A DNA stretch of 64,000 bases, taken from Apostichopus japonicus. Lineage: Eukaryota; Echinodermata; Holothuroidea; Aspidochirotida; Stichopodidae. Both the position numbers and the translations under genes were made by a program. This document shows, piece by piece, positions 1 through 13,839 of this stretch. Positions within the stretch are counted from its first letter, which is position 1; every line of letters begins with the position of its first letter. The notes under the pieces are model-generated. The model saw nothing but the letters and a program-made list of their open reading frames with translations, made no database searches and was not told where the DNA came from. Where the stretch lies: positions 45,173,111 through 45,237,110 of the forward strand of contig NC_092576.1 in the NCBI RefSeq assembly GCF_037975245.1, read 5' to 3'.

Positions 1-2279
1 TGAAGGTCGAGTCGCGCTCTGGCTCTTCATTTGGCTCTTCATTTGTGGGCACCGATTTGGAGACCGATGTTTCTGGCAGTGCGTACTCGAATCCCAATCG
101 GTGTTTCATTATTACCACGGCTTTCACGATGAGGTCAGGTAGATTGGTGGTACCCGTCCCCTCCAAATCCTACTTCGATTTTGGTTCGGGAGACCATTCG
201 TCCTTGAAATCCTCAAGGCGGTCCTCGAGTTATGAGAGGGCCTCTGAGGCCTGAATTTTGAATGCGTCCGGTACGAGCGAGGAAAAGTACTTTCTGACCC
301 GCAGAGGCGAGAGTCAGACGGGACGGTTGGTCCCGTACGGTAGGCGGCGCTAGTTTAACCACCCGCGCCTGGAGCAGAATGTGGGGAGCTTGGCATTCTC
401 GCTCGACGCGAAGATGTCAATGCTCGCTGTATGCTGAAGAGCCGTGAGCACGTCTGGTGTTCTAAGGACTACTCCGTCGGTTTGGTTGAACCTATGAAGA
501 TGGCGTCTGTCTGCTAGCTGGTTCTATTTCCCTGCATTGTTAGAGGCCATGAGTAGGAGGCCGCGACCTCTCGATGGTCTGGGGCCAACGGACGGTCTCG
601 TCGCCGCCGGTCTGTGAGTTTGAGGTCTCTGAGGGCTCAGTTTTGAGAATGTCGACTTAGTACATGTATCCATTATAGTAAAATTGCCCTGTACCGCTTC
701 GGTAAACCGGCCTGCGAACATGGTCTTCACCTGTCATCGGGAGGTGGATCAGACTGTCTCTTGTTTCTCCTTCAGGTCATCTCATCGCGGCCAGAATGTT
801 GTCTCGTCTCGACTCTACCAGCTTGATGGACATCTGGCGAATTGATCTTATTTCAGTCTCGCTAGTGGAACCATAGCTATATGATTTGAGATGTATTTTG
901 GTCGGGGACCTGTTCTGTGTCATCTGGGAGCTACTGATGGGGTCTCATGAGCAGCTCTGCTGCTAGAATGGAGTTGACTAAAATGTCATGCCAACCCAAG
1001 TGGCCTGGTTCAGTTCATACAACATGAAGAACTGTGTCCATGTCGAGTCGTGTTCATTCAGTGCCCGGTCTTGTTAGGCCATGAAGGCGGAACATTTTCT
1101 TTTTGCCTGGAATGTTTGACCCTGTAAAAACAGACTGGGTCGACGGGTATGCACGGGGCTGCTGATTGTGAGGTTATGTTTGCGGTTTGGAGTCTGGACG
1201 CTCAGTCCGCCCGGTTTTATGCGAGTGCGGGTGGAAGTTCGAAACCCAACCTCTTGGAGAAGACCTCCATGGACTTGGTTACAAAGTCCGTTGGCAGGTC
1301 AATTTCTTTGGGATCCACCTAGTTACATAGAAAGGAGGCTCCGTCTCCGGCCTGGGTCCACGTTTCTGAAACCAACAGCTCAATGGCTTCCAACTGGGTT
1401 TTTGGACGGGTGAGTTTTAGGGGCCAGTGGTAGGCGGCATCGTTCCCGCTCCGGTGTTAATTGTGATCGGACCTGGTTTGGACCTGCTGCTTCCGTAGGA
1501 ACGGTCAGAGGTGATTTCTGGGCGGTAGCCAATTGCTCGACTAACGGTTGAAATATCACAGTAGCCACTCTTGGTCTGCCTGAGGTTGCTGGACGTTCTG
1601 GTCTCTGGGGGAATCTCTATTCCTGTACGGTCCGTCGCCGCCGCCCCGTCGGTAGCCATGATATGAGTGAGGAGTCGACTGAGACAGGTGAATTATCCAT
1701 CGAACGCGGGGATCTGCTCCTGGTACGTGGTTGGACAGGTAGAGTTGACTTGTGCATATCTCGGTCCCTAGCCAATTGTATGTCAGGAGGGCCTCGGTGC
1801 GAAGCCGGACGGCTCGATTCTGTTTGCGGACCGGTTATCTGCGGTTCGGTTGTCTGTGGACGCGACTGCGTCGCTCCTTCACCCGGACCGGTGTTCCGCT
1901 TACGTTTTATTGCCTTTCCATTCCCTATGTTGGTATTTTTGCTCTTTGCCTCAGTATTGGCACTCGCCTTATTCTCTGTCGCCGTAGATACTAGCGAGAG
2001 GAAATTCTCAGAGCTTGTAGCGACTGGGTCCGGTAAATCCATTTCTAACGCACCCGACACGTAGGTCGGAGCAGGAACCGGTGAGAGTCGTACTAGGCGC
2101 AACTGACGCTTTTCTCGACGGGCCGCCTTCCAGTTCTCCACTTCCTGCCAGTTATCTGGAGAGAAGGTTACACATAGGGAGCAAGGTTCCCGTCGGGAGC
2201 AAGGTCTGCACATCGGGCAGAATTCGTGACCGTACCAGGTCCTTCCTGGTCTGAAGAGCGAGCACGTCGCACATTTCAT
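1..2279 (-). pseudogene. decayed DIRS-like retrotransposon gag (ORF1)
   Basis: The clearest part is 1617-2279 (220 aa). Its N-terminus has a cysteine/histidine cluster (CATC, then HEFCPMCRPC, then CSLC) followed by two spaced tryptophans, then a long Pro/Ser/Arg-rich tail. That layout resembles the ORF1/gag proteins of DIRS-type tyrosine-recombinase retrotransposons. Downstream on the same strand, coding-like stretches continue in shifted frames: about 1380-1568, 1210-1310 (a segment with LPTDFVTKSMEVFSKRLGF) and 524-800 (RDSLIHLP, FAGRFTEAVQ). The last resembles the alpha-helical LAP2alpha-like part of such proteins. Several frameshifts and stops separate them, so this copy is dead. No tyrosine recombinase or reverse transcriptase is visible; those would lie left of the window. 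The GC content is clearly higher than in the DNA to the right. The family assignment is inference from pattern only. Confidence 0.42.
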
Positions 2280-2960
2280 TTATGTTCTGCTTTCCTTAGA
2301 CGCTATATTAAGGATGAAGGTGAATCGAAGAGAACACGACAGCAAGAAGGAGGGGGTACGCATGGTGCAGCCTCTCACCCAGGCCGAACAGGTGCCGATG
2401 AGCCTAGTCGGGAACCCGGACTAGGAACTGAGCCTCCGGATGGAACTCAGTGGGGAACTAACGACAGGTTCGTTCCCGGGCTGATGAAGGGGCAAGGCCT
2501 AAAGGGTGATAACCCACTAGCGGGTCGCCGGCCACTTGGGGAGGACAGCCCCCGCCTATAGTCTACAGAGGCCTTCCAAGGCCGGATGACGGCCAAAGAG
2601 GAGAGAACTGGCCTGTCTGCTATCGGTTGGCCTAAGGTAAATATCCGCGAAAAGGGGGCCTAGCCGCGAAGCCTAACAAGAATCTGGGTTAGGGCACACC
2701 CGCGGTACCGAGCCTAGCCGAGTAGCCTACCACACTGACAGGTTTCGGACGCCCGCCCTGGGCGGAAAACCTCTCCCAACTATCTATGCAATAAACAAGC
2801 GGGCTCGACAATGTGACTTTTTACTCGGGTGGACCACCAGCAAGTTTATGGGCTTACGTAACAACGCCTTCAGCGGCTAACGGTGGGGTTGACCACGCTT
2901 GCTATGTAGGTGTCGCGCAAACGGTACCGGTACGTACAGCGGATATACGGACAAAACGGA
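2280..2960 (-). mobile_element. GC-rich leader/terminal region of the DIRS-like element
   Basis: A GC-rich non-coding stretch directly upstream, on the minus strand, of the Cys-cluster ORF. Composition falls abruptly to AT-rich genomic DNA after about 2960, which I take as the approximate right edge of the element. I found no clear terminal inverted or split direct repeat inside the window. Confidence 0.3.
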
Positions 2961-5732
2961 CTAGAATGAGAGTATAGCACGTGACAAAATATGACTAAAA
3001 CAAAAGGATACTTGTAGAGTGCTCCTTTGAAACGAGAGGAAAAGTGTTCCTACGACCGCAAATTCAAGATGAAGTTCCAAAACGTTGAAAAGTGGGTGAA
3101 ATTTGTTACACAAAAGTCGCTAAGAAAAAGTATAGCTGTCTTTCTAAGTAATAGATGCGGAATGAGGTGTAATTGGGCGATGCCCATGGAGCAAGAGCGC
3201 AGTGATAAAGCGTTCCGATGTGTAGTTAGGTAGATAGGTAAAAGGGGAGCAATATATTTTATTCAAGAAGATAGACTTGTTGTTTTCACAGTATTTTGGA
3301 ATTGGAATTGGCTCCGTGCCATTTATAAAATATAAAATGTGCTCTGCAGGAGACTTCCGTAGTGTTCCGTGATACCGGAAACCTCAATTTAATGTCAAGT
3401 ACCGTATTACGGTCTTCGGTAATAATATTTAAAAAAAAAACCTCCAATAACACAGTGCTGGATTGTTTGTTTCATAAGCTTTTTGATAATACAATTGAAC
3501 TTTTTCCGCGTCCTTTAAAGTCACATCAGACCAACAAACAATACTTGGAATATGCTGCTGGAGTTTTACAAACAAGCAGATGAATACGTTTCAAGTAGAG
3601 TCTAAGGAACGTAATGATGCCATCTATATATAATTGCGACATATAACTTCGTTGTGTAAATCGCGTTGTGGTAACTACTGAAATTTGCATAAACAAAAAT
3701 ACAATATGGTACTATGGCTGCCTGGTACCTCTCAAGCACACGGTTCAAGCAAAATGGGAATTAATTTAAGATATTATTTATTTAGTACCAGATGTTGACC
3801 ACTGTTTGCCCTTGTGTCTCAACACAAGATTTTATGGGATTTTATGTACTTTTAGTTCCATAACAAACACTTTGCTTTGACGAAGTTGGATAATGAAAAT
3901 CGTAAGAATTTGGTGTTTTGGGAATATTTTCTATAGGGATACGGCATTTGCTTTTCTTTTCATGATTTTCTATCTGACATAGATTTTCGTGAAAAGCCAA
4001 CGAGTTTTGCGTTGCTGGAAAGATGACTGAATAAATTCATAGAAAACGTAGGCCGCTAATTGAAAGTAATTCATCGATCCAGTAGATGTGGGCAAAAACC
4101 ACATCATAAGACACATCATAACACAACAGCATACAGAAAGAATAACGTTTCCATATGTGTGGTTTATTTACTAATACATTTTCTACTAAAGAATTAACTG
4201 TTTCACTTACCAGTTAGATATTTCTACCATATACTTTCAATAAGACCGACTGGGGTGATAAACACTCCTCGCATACCCGACGGAATCTGTAAACTTAGAG
4301 AATTACAGAAACCCTTTAAATAATTCAATAAAGAAAATAGCGTCAAACAACGTTGGTGTACAACCAAACGTAGTTCTTATGGTATTTAACAATATGTAAT
4401 TTATCAATAGTATTAAAAGTTACTTTTGTGTTGGGATTGTGTTCGTTCAGCCGTTAAAGTTTGTCACCCTGGCCTTTGTATGTACGAAACCAATATAAAA
4501 GGCATTGAACTAGTTTCTAGTAATTTAAGCATTCCATACCATACCTTGCAGTAGAAAAGCTGTGACTTGTCAGTAGAACACACCCAAGTACACGTTAAGC
4601 TATGTTACCACGACTTCCTGGATATCATCAGGTAAAATCGATTCGATCTGAAAATAAAGTGACAGATATGCTATGTATTGATATAGTTTGAATGTGCTGA
4701 GAAATTGATAACAAGATTCATGTCTTGATGTGCACCATTTCAATAACTATCAAATGATAGCGAAGCGATTTTATTTGTGACAAATTGTATTTTGGTGTGA
4801 AAACGTAATGAGGGTTACCGGGAGAAGAGGTGGGGGATTAGACAGGGAAACAAATGTCAGATGAGGTTCTAATTTTTTTACCTTTTTTTTTTTTGCAGGG
4901 GACACTCATGGACATGCGAGAGTTAAATCTAAGGGTAGAATAGGCGTGGGGAGGGATATAGGAGGTTGAATCTTAAAGAATTGTTTTTCTCTCAATTATT
5001 ATTTTACATAAGTATGTAAGTTATAACTCTAACAGACCGCTGGAATATTCCGTTAAACTAGTATTGTCTCTTGAATATAATATATTCGTGGCCTGAACCG
5101 CATTTTAATGTTCCACGCTATATCAATATAGTGAATGGCCTTAATGGCTATATGTTCACCAGCATATGTTATGGTCGTATCACAGTATTTACAGCGTGTA
5201 CGCATGATCTCATTTACGTGATGTATTTGGTACCGTTCTCAGAAAGTGAAACTATATTTTACATGCATATCGTAGCAATTTGCTATTCAATTTATATTTT
5301 TGTCGCAGGTACTTAGGTATACCATGCACAATGAGTAAGGTAATGAATTTCTACTCATGCGAATCAATTCTCGACTCTAAACATTAATTTAAAGTGCAGT
5401 TTTTAAGAGGTCGGCTACATCGAAATATAACTTAAACACGTACAGTTAGGTATAGGTTCTCATAAAAGCTTTAGACTACACATGCAGTGAATGTCTGAAT
5501 ATTTTCATATCTTATCTCTCATTTTTCCAGTCATTTTTAATAATCTCAATATCAATAAAATATGCATTCGAGAAAACTCAAGCAACACCTGACATCCGTT
5601 TTACTACAAGAACATGCTACACGAAGCAAGATTTCGATAACGAAACATGTGTAAAAGTAAGTGGGCCTGACGTTTCGATCCTATCAGGATCTTCTTCACA
5701 TTTGGAATGACAATAACAGTAACAGAAGGGAC
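2961..5732. other. AT-rich non-coding DNA
   Basis: No gene, RNA or repeat recognised. Short open frames here have no recognisable domains and no coding-like splice context. Confidence 0.5.
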
Positions 5733-6110
5733 CAGTGGCGCAGGAAGGTACTTTTGAGTGGGGGGGGGGGGCTGAAGACTGATGGCCGACCTGGTGGAGG
5801 GGAATATAAGGGGAGGGGGTGTCCCCCTCTCCTTTGGATTTTTGTTTGCATTTCCAGGTGGCCTCAGATGCAATTTGGTGCAATATAGCACATTTCAACA
5901 CCCACTCCATTTTGTAAATAATTTTGCATTTTCACCTGGCCTTAGATGCAATTTGGTGTTCCAAATGAGATTTTTTTCTCATTTGGAAATGAAAAAGGGG
6001 TTTTCTGACTTGCGGACCGGGGGGGGGGGGCGAAATGATACTTCCGCCCCACCATATTTTTCACTGGGGGGATGGCGCCCCCAAAGCCCCCCCCCGTTCC
6101 TACGCCCTGC
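5733..6110. mobile_element. hAT-like MITE with G-runs
   Basis: A 378-bp non-coding element. The left end starts CAGTGGCGCAGGAA and the right end reads, in reverse complement, close to GCAGGGCGTAGGAAC. It is flanked by gaagggac (5725-5732) and aaagggac (6111-6118), an 8-bp target-site duplication with one mismatch, as expected for hAT elements. Inside are long G-runs and two tandem copies of the module ending in AGATGCAATTTGGTG, which recurs in other elements of this window. It has no coding capacity, so mobilisation would need a transposase in trans. Confidence 0.6.
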
Positions 6111-6269
6111 AAAGGGACACATGTACGCACAGAAAACAGACAGGTTAATGAGCAGGGTGAACACAAAAGACAGACTCCACCACCAAAAGTCTTGTCAGGG
6201 GATGTTATGTCCCATAATAAGTCACTCAACAATATCATTGGGGAAGTGGTAAGGAACAAACAAGAAAGC

Positions 6270-7330
6270 AAGCACCTAGGTAAGTTCAAACTATCTCCCA
6301 AATTTCTTAATGCCTTCATTGATTAGAACAATGTATTGACGTAATACACTTTAGAGGTACCTATGTAAGTATAGGCTTTCAAGTTGTAGATATCTGTCTC
6401 ATCCGACGTGTGACACGTGACCCATTTACTGTATGGTGACGTTAACTAACCTAACCTTTGTTAATTCCTTCATTGATTAGTAAACTATATTAAATATTAA
6501 ACAAAGAACAAAACACACCACATAGGAGAGTTCAAAATCAAAGGCAAAAGGAAGTCACACGCATCCGCACACGCATACCAAATGGAACAACTTAGATACA
6601 AATTCACACTAAATGAAGTCTAGCGTATGTGGCCCTGCACTATACCCACCCACCATTTTTCCTTAATTTACTAGTACAGTATATTAACCGTTTTTTACTT
6701 ACCTAACGGGGTTTAATTGGATATCCTTTGTTTTGGTAAATACAATTGATACAATAGCCTTTAGTTTCAATAATATGGAAATCCTTCATTTTTATAGACC
6801 TATTCAATCCTTGATTATTGTTTCTGGTATCGAATCGTCCTGGAAGTTAGAGGTGGTGTTCAATTGTTTGATTGAGGAAGTTGTGATGACCGTACTATGT
6901 CATAACGATATATCAAGAATTTCTAAATGTAAGGTAACTGTGACAGTATCGATATTACATTTCAATGTCAGTTAATATATCCAATTAAGCATACATTACC
7001 CCGATAAACAAATATGTTTCGAGGAACACATCCACTAATTCATGCTTTACCGTAAAAGTCGTGTTAAAACCTGTCGTACAACCGATGTGCCATACTTTCT
7101 GATTTGAGTATTTGGTTCACACGTATATTCAGTTCGCTAATATGAGTAACTTTTATTTCAATTATGAGTCATATCTTCAGCAATCGTAGTAACATAACAA
7201 ATCAATTCAAAATTATCCAACCGCGGCTGAGGTCATAATACTACAATAGCATGGATACGTCAGTAGCTAAATTTCTACAATGTTGACGTAAAGCCTTTTT
7301 AACGCCTTTTTGTATTGACTTGTTATAAGT
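6270..7330. repeat. segmental duplication, copy A
   Basis: Collinear with 11835-13185. Shared landmarks in the same order include CCTTCATTGATTA, ACCACATAGG..AGTTCAAAATCA, ACACTAAATGA.GTCTA, GGATATCCTTTGTT, TTTCAATRATAT.GAAATCCT and TGACGTAA.GCCTTTT. The copies are clearly diverged, with many small indels. No coding sequence was recognised, and no terminal repeats were found that would make it a named transposon. Confidence 0.6.
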
Positions 7331-8998
7331 AACGCTTGTTGGTTATGACACGCACTTTGAATATGGGAACTGTTTAAATGGTTATTTTCTCTAAATTGAA
7401 CCTACTATAACGGTGAGAAGAAAATCTAATAATGTCATAATTATGATTTTTACTATTGCGACAAGAATGTTGAATCGACATTAACAAATTATGGGTGGCA
7501 GTTTTTTTTCTGTCCACATCTAATATCTATATATGCATATTGGCCTTTCATAGAAACAACATTACCCAGGAATTAGATTTGCCGTATTTTCAAAGTCAAT
7601 ACATTTTGTTGTACAGACTAAGATACAAATATTAACATACGGTGGCTTATGATACAATAACAAGTTGTTGCATTGTGTTAATGGTGACAATCTGTAATGT
7701 TTTTCTGAAAACAAATGTCAGTTTGCTCCACGATCTCATAAAGAAAACGAATATTACTCACAATAAATTTAAAGTTTAGTGAGACTTTCACAGTCTTTTA
7801 GATTTTTCACAAATTAACGGTCAATTTGCTATCAATATTGTAAGATTCTATTTAATTTTAAATAGTTCTAAAATATATAAACACAGAAGACGTGTGAATA
7901 AAATACGGTTTCATAAAAATAGAAACAGATATAAAACTTCGTAATATCATTTTTTCCTTTCTTGTTTCGCTACTATTATAACTTTTATTTTCTTAGCCTC
8001 TTACCTGTTTTCAATCTTTCTTATGTATGCAACCACGAGGTACAATAAAAAATTAGAACCGAATCCATTTTGACGGTTAACCGGTTAATTATTTTATTGT
8101 AAACCGGTTTCATACACATCAATGAACGAGTTAAGGATGGTGGGTATTGCTAGGCATAAGACTTGTACCCTAGTCCCCTCCCATTAAAAATAAATAAATA
8201 CAAAATTTCGCGGAATATGCCTTGAACATCATATATCATTAGGCCTACTGCAAAAACAATTCTAAATTTGCTTAAACACCGTAACGGTTACAATGATACA
8301 ATTATTCCGTTTGACGTCATTGTGTCTACACTTCTTTACTTAACTTATTGTCTCTTTATGGCAACAAATTCGCATGAGTGGTTTCAATTGTTCAAGTTTA
8401 TATATTTTCTGCATAAACGGAACCGACCCCACTACTATTGAGTTTTTGAAAATACCTTGTCTACGCTACTCCAGACACTGTGCACTGCAATAATGCTGGA
8501 AGTAGTGGTTCTTTAATGTGAATACAGTTATTGTAGGTGTGGTTTCTGCGAGCTATAGATCCATAACTACATAGCTAGGTCTTCTAAATACTGGACACGT
8601 TTCCTACAACTACCTTAATCCACACTAATCACCATTGCTTACAATTTATAGTGTACACTTTCAGGGAGGACTGTTGCCACTGATGTACTATCACTCTGGT
8701 CATTAATCGAATTTTACGGAGATTATTGTTGTATCAGGAACGTAAATTCATGATGTGGGTAGAAACAAACGTCAGTCTGAAATCGATACTAAGTCTCAAA
8801 CCAGAAATCATCCCAGCGTTACACCAATGGGCGTAAGAGGGGTAGAAGAACAACGAAAGAACAACGCTGCGAGAGAACAAGAACTACCTGATAGTACTGT
8901 AGTCTACATGGCCTATGGATCTCCACCACGGTCGCCTTCGTCGTTCTCACGTGTACATTTACGGAATTAGAAAATTAAGCAAGCAATCAGTTGAGGAG
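7331..8998. other. AT-rich non-coding DNA
   Basis: Nothing recognisable. A 71-codon frame at 8755-8970 is hydrophilic, matches no family I know and is not reported as a gene. Confidence 0.45.
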
Positions 8999-9047
8999 AG
9001 GCTTAAAAGGTGAAGGCTTCGAGGCTTAAAAGATGAAGGCTTTATAG
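8999..9047. repeat. short tandem duplication
   Basis: Two adjacent copies of a roughly 23-bp unit beginning GGCTTAAAAGRTGAAGGCTT. Too short to assign. Confidence 0.5.
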
Positions 9048-11834
9048 ATTCGTTACAGAGTCAACCCAAACGCTAAAAACTGATCATTTTGTGTTTCGTA
9101 TCAGGAGAGTAATCGAGGTCTAAATATATAAATCTTAAAGCAGCTGTGTGAGTCCTTTCTACCTCATTGACCCTACAATGACATAACAACATAGAAAACT
9201 TGCCTATCTATTCAAATATAACTCAAATGGTGGTATAAAAGCCGAATATTTTACAACTTTGAACTTTGGTTTTCTCTCATATATGTTCCGTTATGATTAC
9301 AATAAACCCCGCCCATAACATGAATATTTGAATTAAATGAACGTCATTGAATAATGAGGTAAAATTTTTCACTTTGCCGGCGTCGTAAGCAACCAAGTAT
9401 ACTATTATGTTCTCCGACACTACGCTTTATTTGTGTACATTTTGTATGGCTGTGATGACAACGCAACTTTTCCAATTGCTGTGAATGAATATATTTTAAG
9501 CAACGGCTCATAAATAAAAGTGTTAGCTATTCACTGATTGGTTGAATTCAAACTAGTGCATTTGGGGAACAGTATGCAATTATTTTATATGAGGAATTTG
9601 TCGAAAGACACTCTACTCATTATCTGTACAAGAATTACTCACCGACAAATGCTCGTGGCAGGGAAAATGTTAATATGTTAGTTTGCTTTGTTGTGATGAA
9701 TATATGTAAAAAATCGATGGACAGGTCAAGAGGGTGGAAGAACGGCGACCAAAAAACATAACAAGTTACTTTAAACTTGTATCAACAACTTGCAAGAAAA
9801 TACAGATTTACAGTAGTAACCCTCCACGCTGAAGGGGGCTAGTTGAGGGGGGGGGGGATGCGAGAGACGTATTTTCTGTTGCTGTGATACAAAATATTGG
9901 AGTTTAGTCATGAAAAAGAACAATACTGCTTGTGCAATACCCTATCATGTCACAACATGTATGTACCTTAAATTGCCTGGCAGAGTGATCATGGCAAGTT
10001 AAGTTGATGCATGAGCATGAAAACACTATTTCATGTTAAATTAATATCATACTTGGTATATATGTTGGTAATGGGTATTAGATATGGCCAGTTGCAGATC
10101 TCTGAAATATTAATTAGTGGGCGGGCTTAACATAACTTCTTAAAGATTATTATCTTGCAACTGTACGCATGATCTGCTTCATATTTGGTATGGAGTATAT
10201 GCAGGTATTGTGAATGCCATCACATCACTAAATTTGAATGATTAGTTGCACCAGATGTAAATCTGCGAGATAAAGCCATTCAATACAAGTGAGTTGGAAG
10301 ATATACTTAGTACATGTGTTGGTCATGAGTATTTAATCATCTCATTTGTTTTCGGTAAATGTCTGATGAATATTTATGAGTAGGCAGGACTTAAAGAGAA
10401 TATAAAATGGCGCTATCTTAGTTACTAAGCATGACTTTGTATGAAAACTTGTAGCGGTATGCAAGTGTGTATATAGGCACATAATTTTATTGCAACTAAG
10501 TTTAAATGCACATGAATACCAGTAGGCTTACAATAGACCGAAGTGGTCAAGAAAGTTTTATCCAACTTACCAGAGTATCTAAAATGATATATTTGGTGTT
10601 TAGAAACTTCTACAGAAAATGTAATTCTCTCATGAAATGAACTAACATGTTCAAATAATGAGAGATTCTTCACTATGTAGCCAGACAAAATAATATATCG
10701 TCAATGTATGTAGACTAATGTAACGGCTTAAGTGGAGGAGCAGCGTCGGATACCACATTCACTTAATTAGACAGGGTACTTCTAGGGCAGAAACTTTTAA
10801 CAGTGCAGACTTTTTTAACATATCAACAACCGGTTGCCTTAACTACTTACATTATACAACACATTATGTACATGTATATAGCGTTTTAAGTTTGATTAAT
10901 CATTTGTGATTTGGAATCTGTTCATTCTATAGTTAAATAGTATTGGTAAAATTGTCTTTATAGGCGATTTTTTTCAACAATCCGCAAGTTATTGGGTGAA
11001 TCGCTGGATTAATTCATTTATTGTTATTTTCTCACTTTTCCGATGACTTCGCTGGGTATGCACTCTTACACAAACCCCTTGATTAAACTCCGTGATCAAT
11101 ATGCTAAGGTTTTATATTGGCTGATGCACCTTATATGCATTAATAATAATTATGCATGTCTGTGACACCCAACTTTAAAATTCGCTTTCTCTAAATGGAT
11201 CACTTGCACGGATACAACAAGAATTACCTGAACAGACAATAAGAACTCGATTTTTGTTATACTGGATGTCAGAAGTTGTTTTAAGTTAGCAGAAGACAAG
11301 ATTTCACCCTGGAAGTCTCATAACATTCCCGACGAAATGGAACTGGGAGGATATCATACTTAATATCTGAACTGCTCCATTTTGAGTTTATGAAGCGTTT
11401 CGGTTTCAGGAGATATTTTCTTTGAAGTCAAGTTATATGTGAACAAAATATGGGTCTTATGGTCCAGATGATGATCTTCAATATTTAGTGTACCAACTTA
11501 ATTGGTTTATTTGACTTCGTGGGTCATTTGAGGACAAGTTCCTTAAGTTCCTAGACAAAGTCTCCCAAATTATACCTCTCAATATTCCGGGAATGTGAAC
11601 GAGCTATATCAATAGCTTAATGACATTAACAACATTACATCACACTGGTAAGTTAAAACTCAACTGATACGGATAATTAAAGAAAAAGAGGAAATTCTAC
11701 ACAGAAATACTCTCCCAAAATGGAAGAAAGGGGCACACAAACATATATTTAGAGGAGTTTAGCGGGGTTTTTTTTCGACCGAGGAGGATGAGGAGCTCCA
11801 TTTTCTTTATGTGATCAGGTCTTTTCTATTCCCA
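9048..11834. other. AT-rich non-coding DNA with a short G-run
   Basis: No gene recognised. A run of about 12 G lies near 9849. At 9960-10400 there are diverged repeats of a word like CATACTTGGTATATATGTTGGTAATGGGTATT. The 87-codon minus-strand frame at 10425-10688 shows no domain. Confidence 0.4.
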
Positions 11835-13185
11835 CCTTCGTTAATTCCTTCATTGATTATTACAAGACATTAACTTTATATACTTTCAATGTAATTTTTC
11901 AAGTACAGGTTTGTGTAGTTGTTGATAGGTGTCTCACCAAACGAAATACACGTGACCTATATACAGTGTGCGGAGAAGGAGAGGGGGTAGGGAGGAGACC
12001 TGTGATACATTATTTTCCCTAAGTTTCTATAAACGATCTTTTGTGGTATCAACTTCAGCCAGGGTTAGTAGCTTGCAAACTACTCTTTTGCTGCATCTGT
12101 AATGTATTTACAGGCAAGTAACCGCTGGGAGGGGTTACCCCTCTGGTTGTGAAGCTTTTCATTAAATATTTTATGAAAATGATTTAATTATTTGTTGCAA
12201 TCTAAAATAGAAACTCCCACTCAAACATTCTGCTTAATTCCTTAAAGATGTTAATAGGATATGTGTAGAGCAACAAATGATGAAATTAGTGTATGTAGTT
12301 AACATACACAAAGAATACAGCATACCACCACATAGGTGAGTTCAAAATCATATAATTAAAGCATAGGGAACTCACAAACACACAAACTCAAGCAAAAATG
12401 TAACAACTTGTATACACATTGACACTAAATGAGGTCTAACGTGTGCGTGTGTAGACGGGGTAGGGTAGGGGTGAGTGGTGGATTCCCTCTGTGTCACCCG
12501 GGCCTTAACTATACCCACCTTCCTTATTTCCTTCATTTATTAATATGATCAATTAACCTTATTTACTTACCTAATGAGGGTTTGATAGGATATCCTTTGT
12601 TCTGGTGTAAATATCATTGACTCAATGACCTGTAGTTTCAATGATATTGAAATCCTGAATTGTTATACTCTATTCTTGATTATTGGTTCCGATATCGAAT
12701 GGTCCTGGAATAGGAGGTGGTGTTTAGCTGTTTGATTGATGAAGTGTTGATGCACATACAGTGTCATAGTAATAGATCAAGCCTTTATAAATCTAAGGTT
12801 ACTGTGACTATCGAAATTCAATTACAACGTCAGTAAATATATATACAAATTAAGCAGACATAACTCCAATAAACAAAGATATTTCGAGAATCCCATCCGT
12901 TACTTCATGTATTACCGTGATAGCCGTGTTAAAACCTGTATTACAACTGATGTGCCATACGTTCTGACTTTATTCACACTTATATACAGTTTACTTTTAT
13001 TTGTCCTTCTTTCCAAGTATGAGTCATATCTTTATTAAACGTAGTGATCTATTCAAATGTATTTATACCTATCCAACCGAAGCAGAGGTCATATTACATA
13101 TACAATTGCACGGCACGTCAGTTACGTTATGTATAGACCGATGACGTAACGCCTTTTCGAATTAACCTGCTTGAAGTAACGCTTT
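11835..13185. repeat. segmental duplication, copy B
   Basis: Second copy of the block at 6270-7330, in the same orientation. It is longer because of local insertions, including a GT/GGGTAGGG-rich stretch near 12430-12490. Divergence is high enough that the duplication is old. Confidence 0.6.
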
Positions 13186-13839
13186 AAGTGATATCTTAAA
13201 GATTTAAATGGACTAGAGCGATATGTTTGTAATATTAGTTATCTTTACAGGTAAATTGATTGAACACTTGAAAAATTAAATACATCATTCAATCAGAAGA
13301 AAACTTTAATCAGTTTCTCTGATAGCTGTTGTTTGAGGTTGTGCTTCTTCACCAATCCCAGGCTATATTTCATATAGTCTAAGCATTTTCGGTTTGTTTA
13401 GTGATAAAGATATGAAGACTTTTTCGAGGTTCGCAGCAGAATTTTACAGAACAAACTTAATTTAGCAGTCGTTCCTTATTAATATTCAACCAGCAGCTGT
13501 ACGTAGTCCTTGTTATCATGATCTAAGAGACTTCAGTCAAACAGCTGATATTTGACTGTTTACACCAGTATAATTTATAAAGTCAATTTGGGATTAAAGG
13601 TTAATATGCTGCATGTTATCGTGATTGAAGAAACTCATGTGCCAGTCCAAGTCAATAAATGAATGATTGTACTCTGATTATTGATGTGAAAGTAGTCTAT
13701 ATGCTTTTTAGGAGTAAATTGTTCTGGTTGTTAAATATTTGATCAAATACAATGGTATCAAACAACAGTGAATCGAGTACAAGTACGAGTACTTAAGCAT
13801 CAGAGTGCTGATGTGATGCAACTCCATTGATTGTACCAT

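Noticed and set aside
1663-2064. 133-codon plus-strand frame with hydrophobic segment
   Set aside because: It is the antisense of the Cys-cluster gag-like frame, which has the better protein-like features.
8755-8970. 71-codon hydrophilic frame
   Set aside because: No family match, no splice context and no codon signal; likely a chance open frame.
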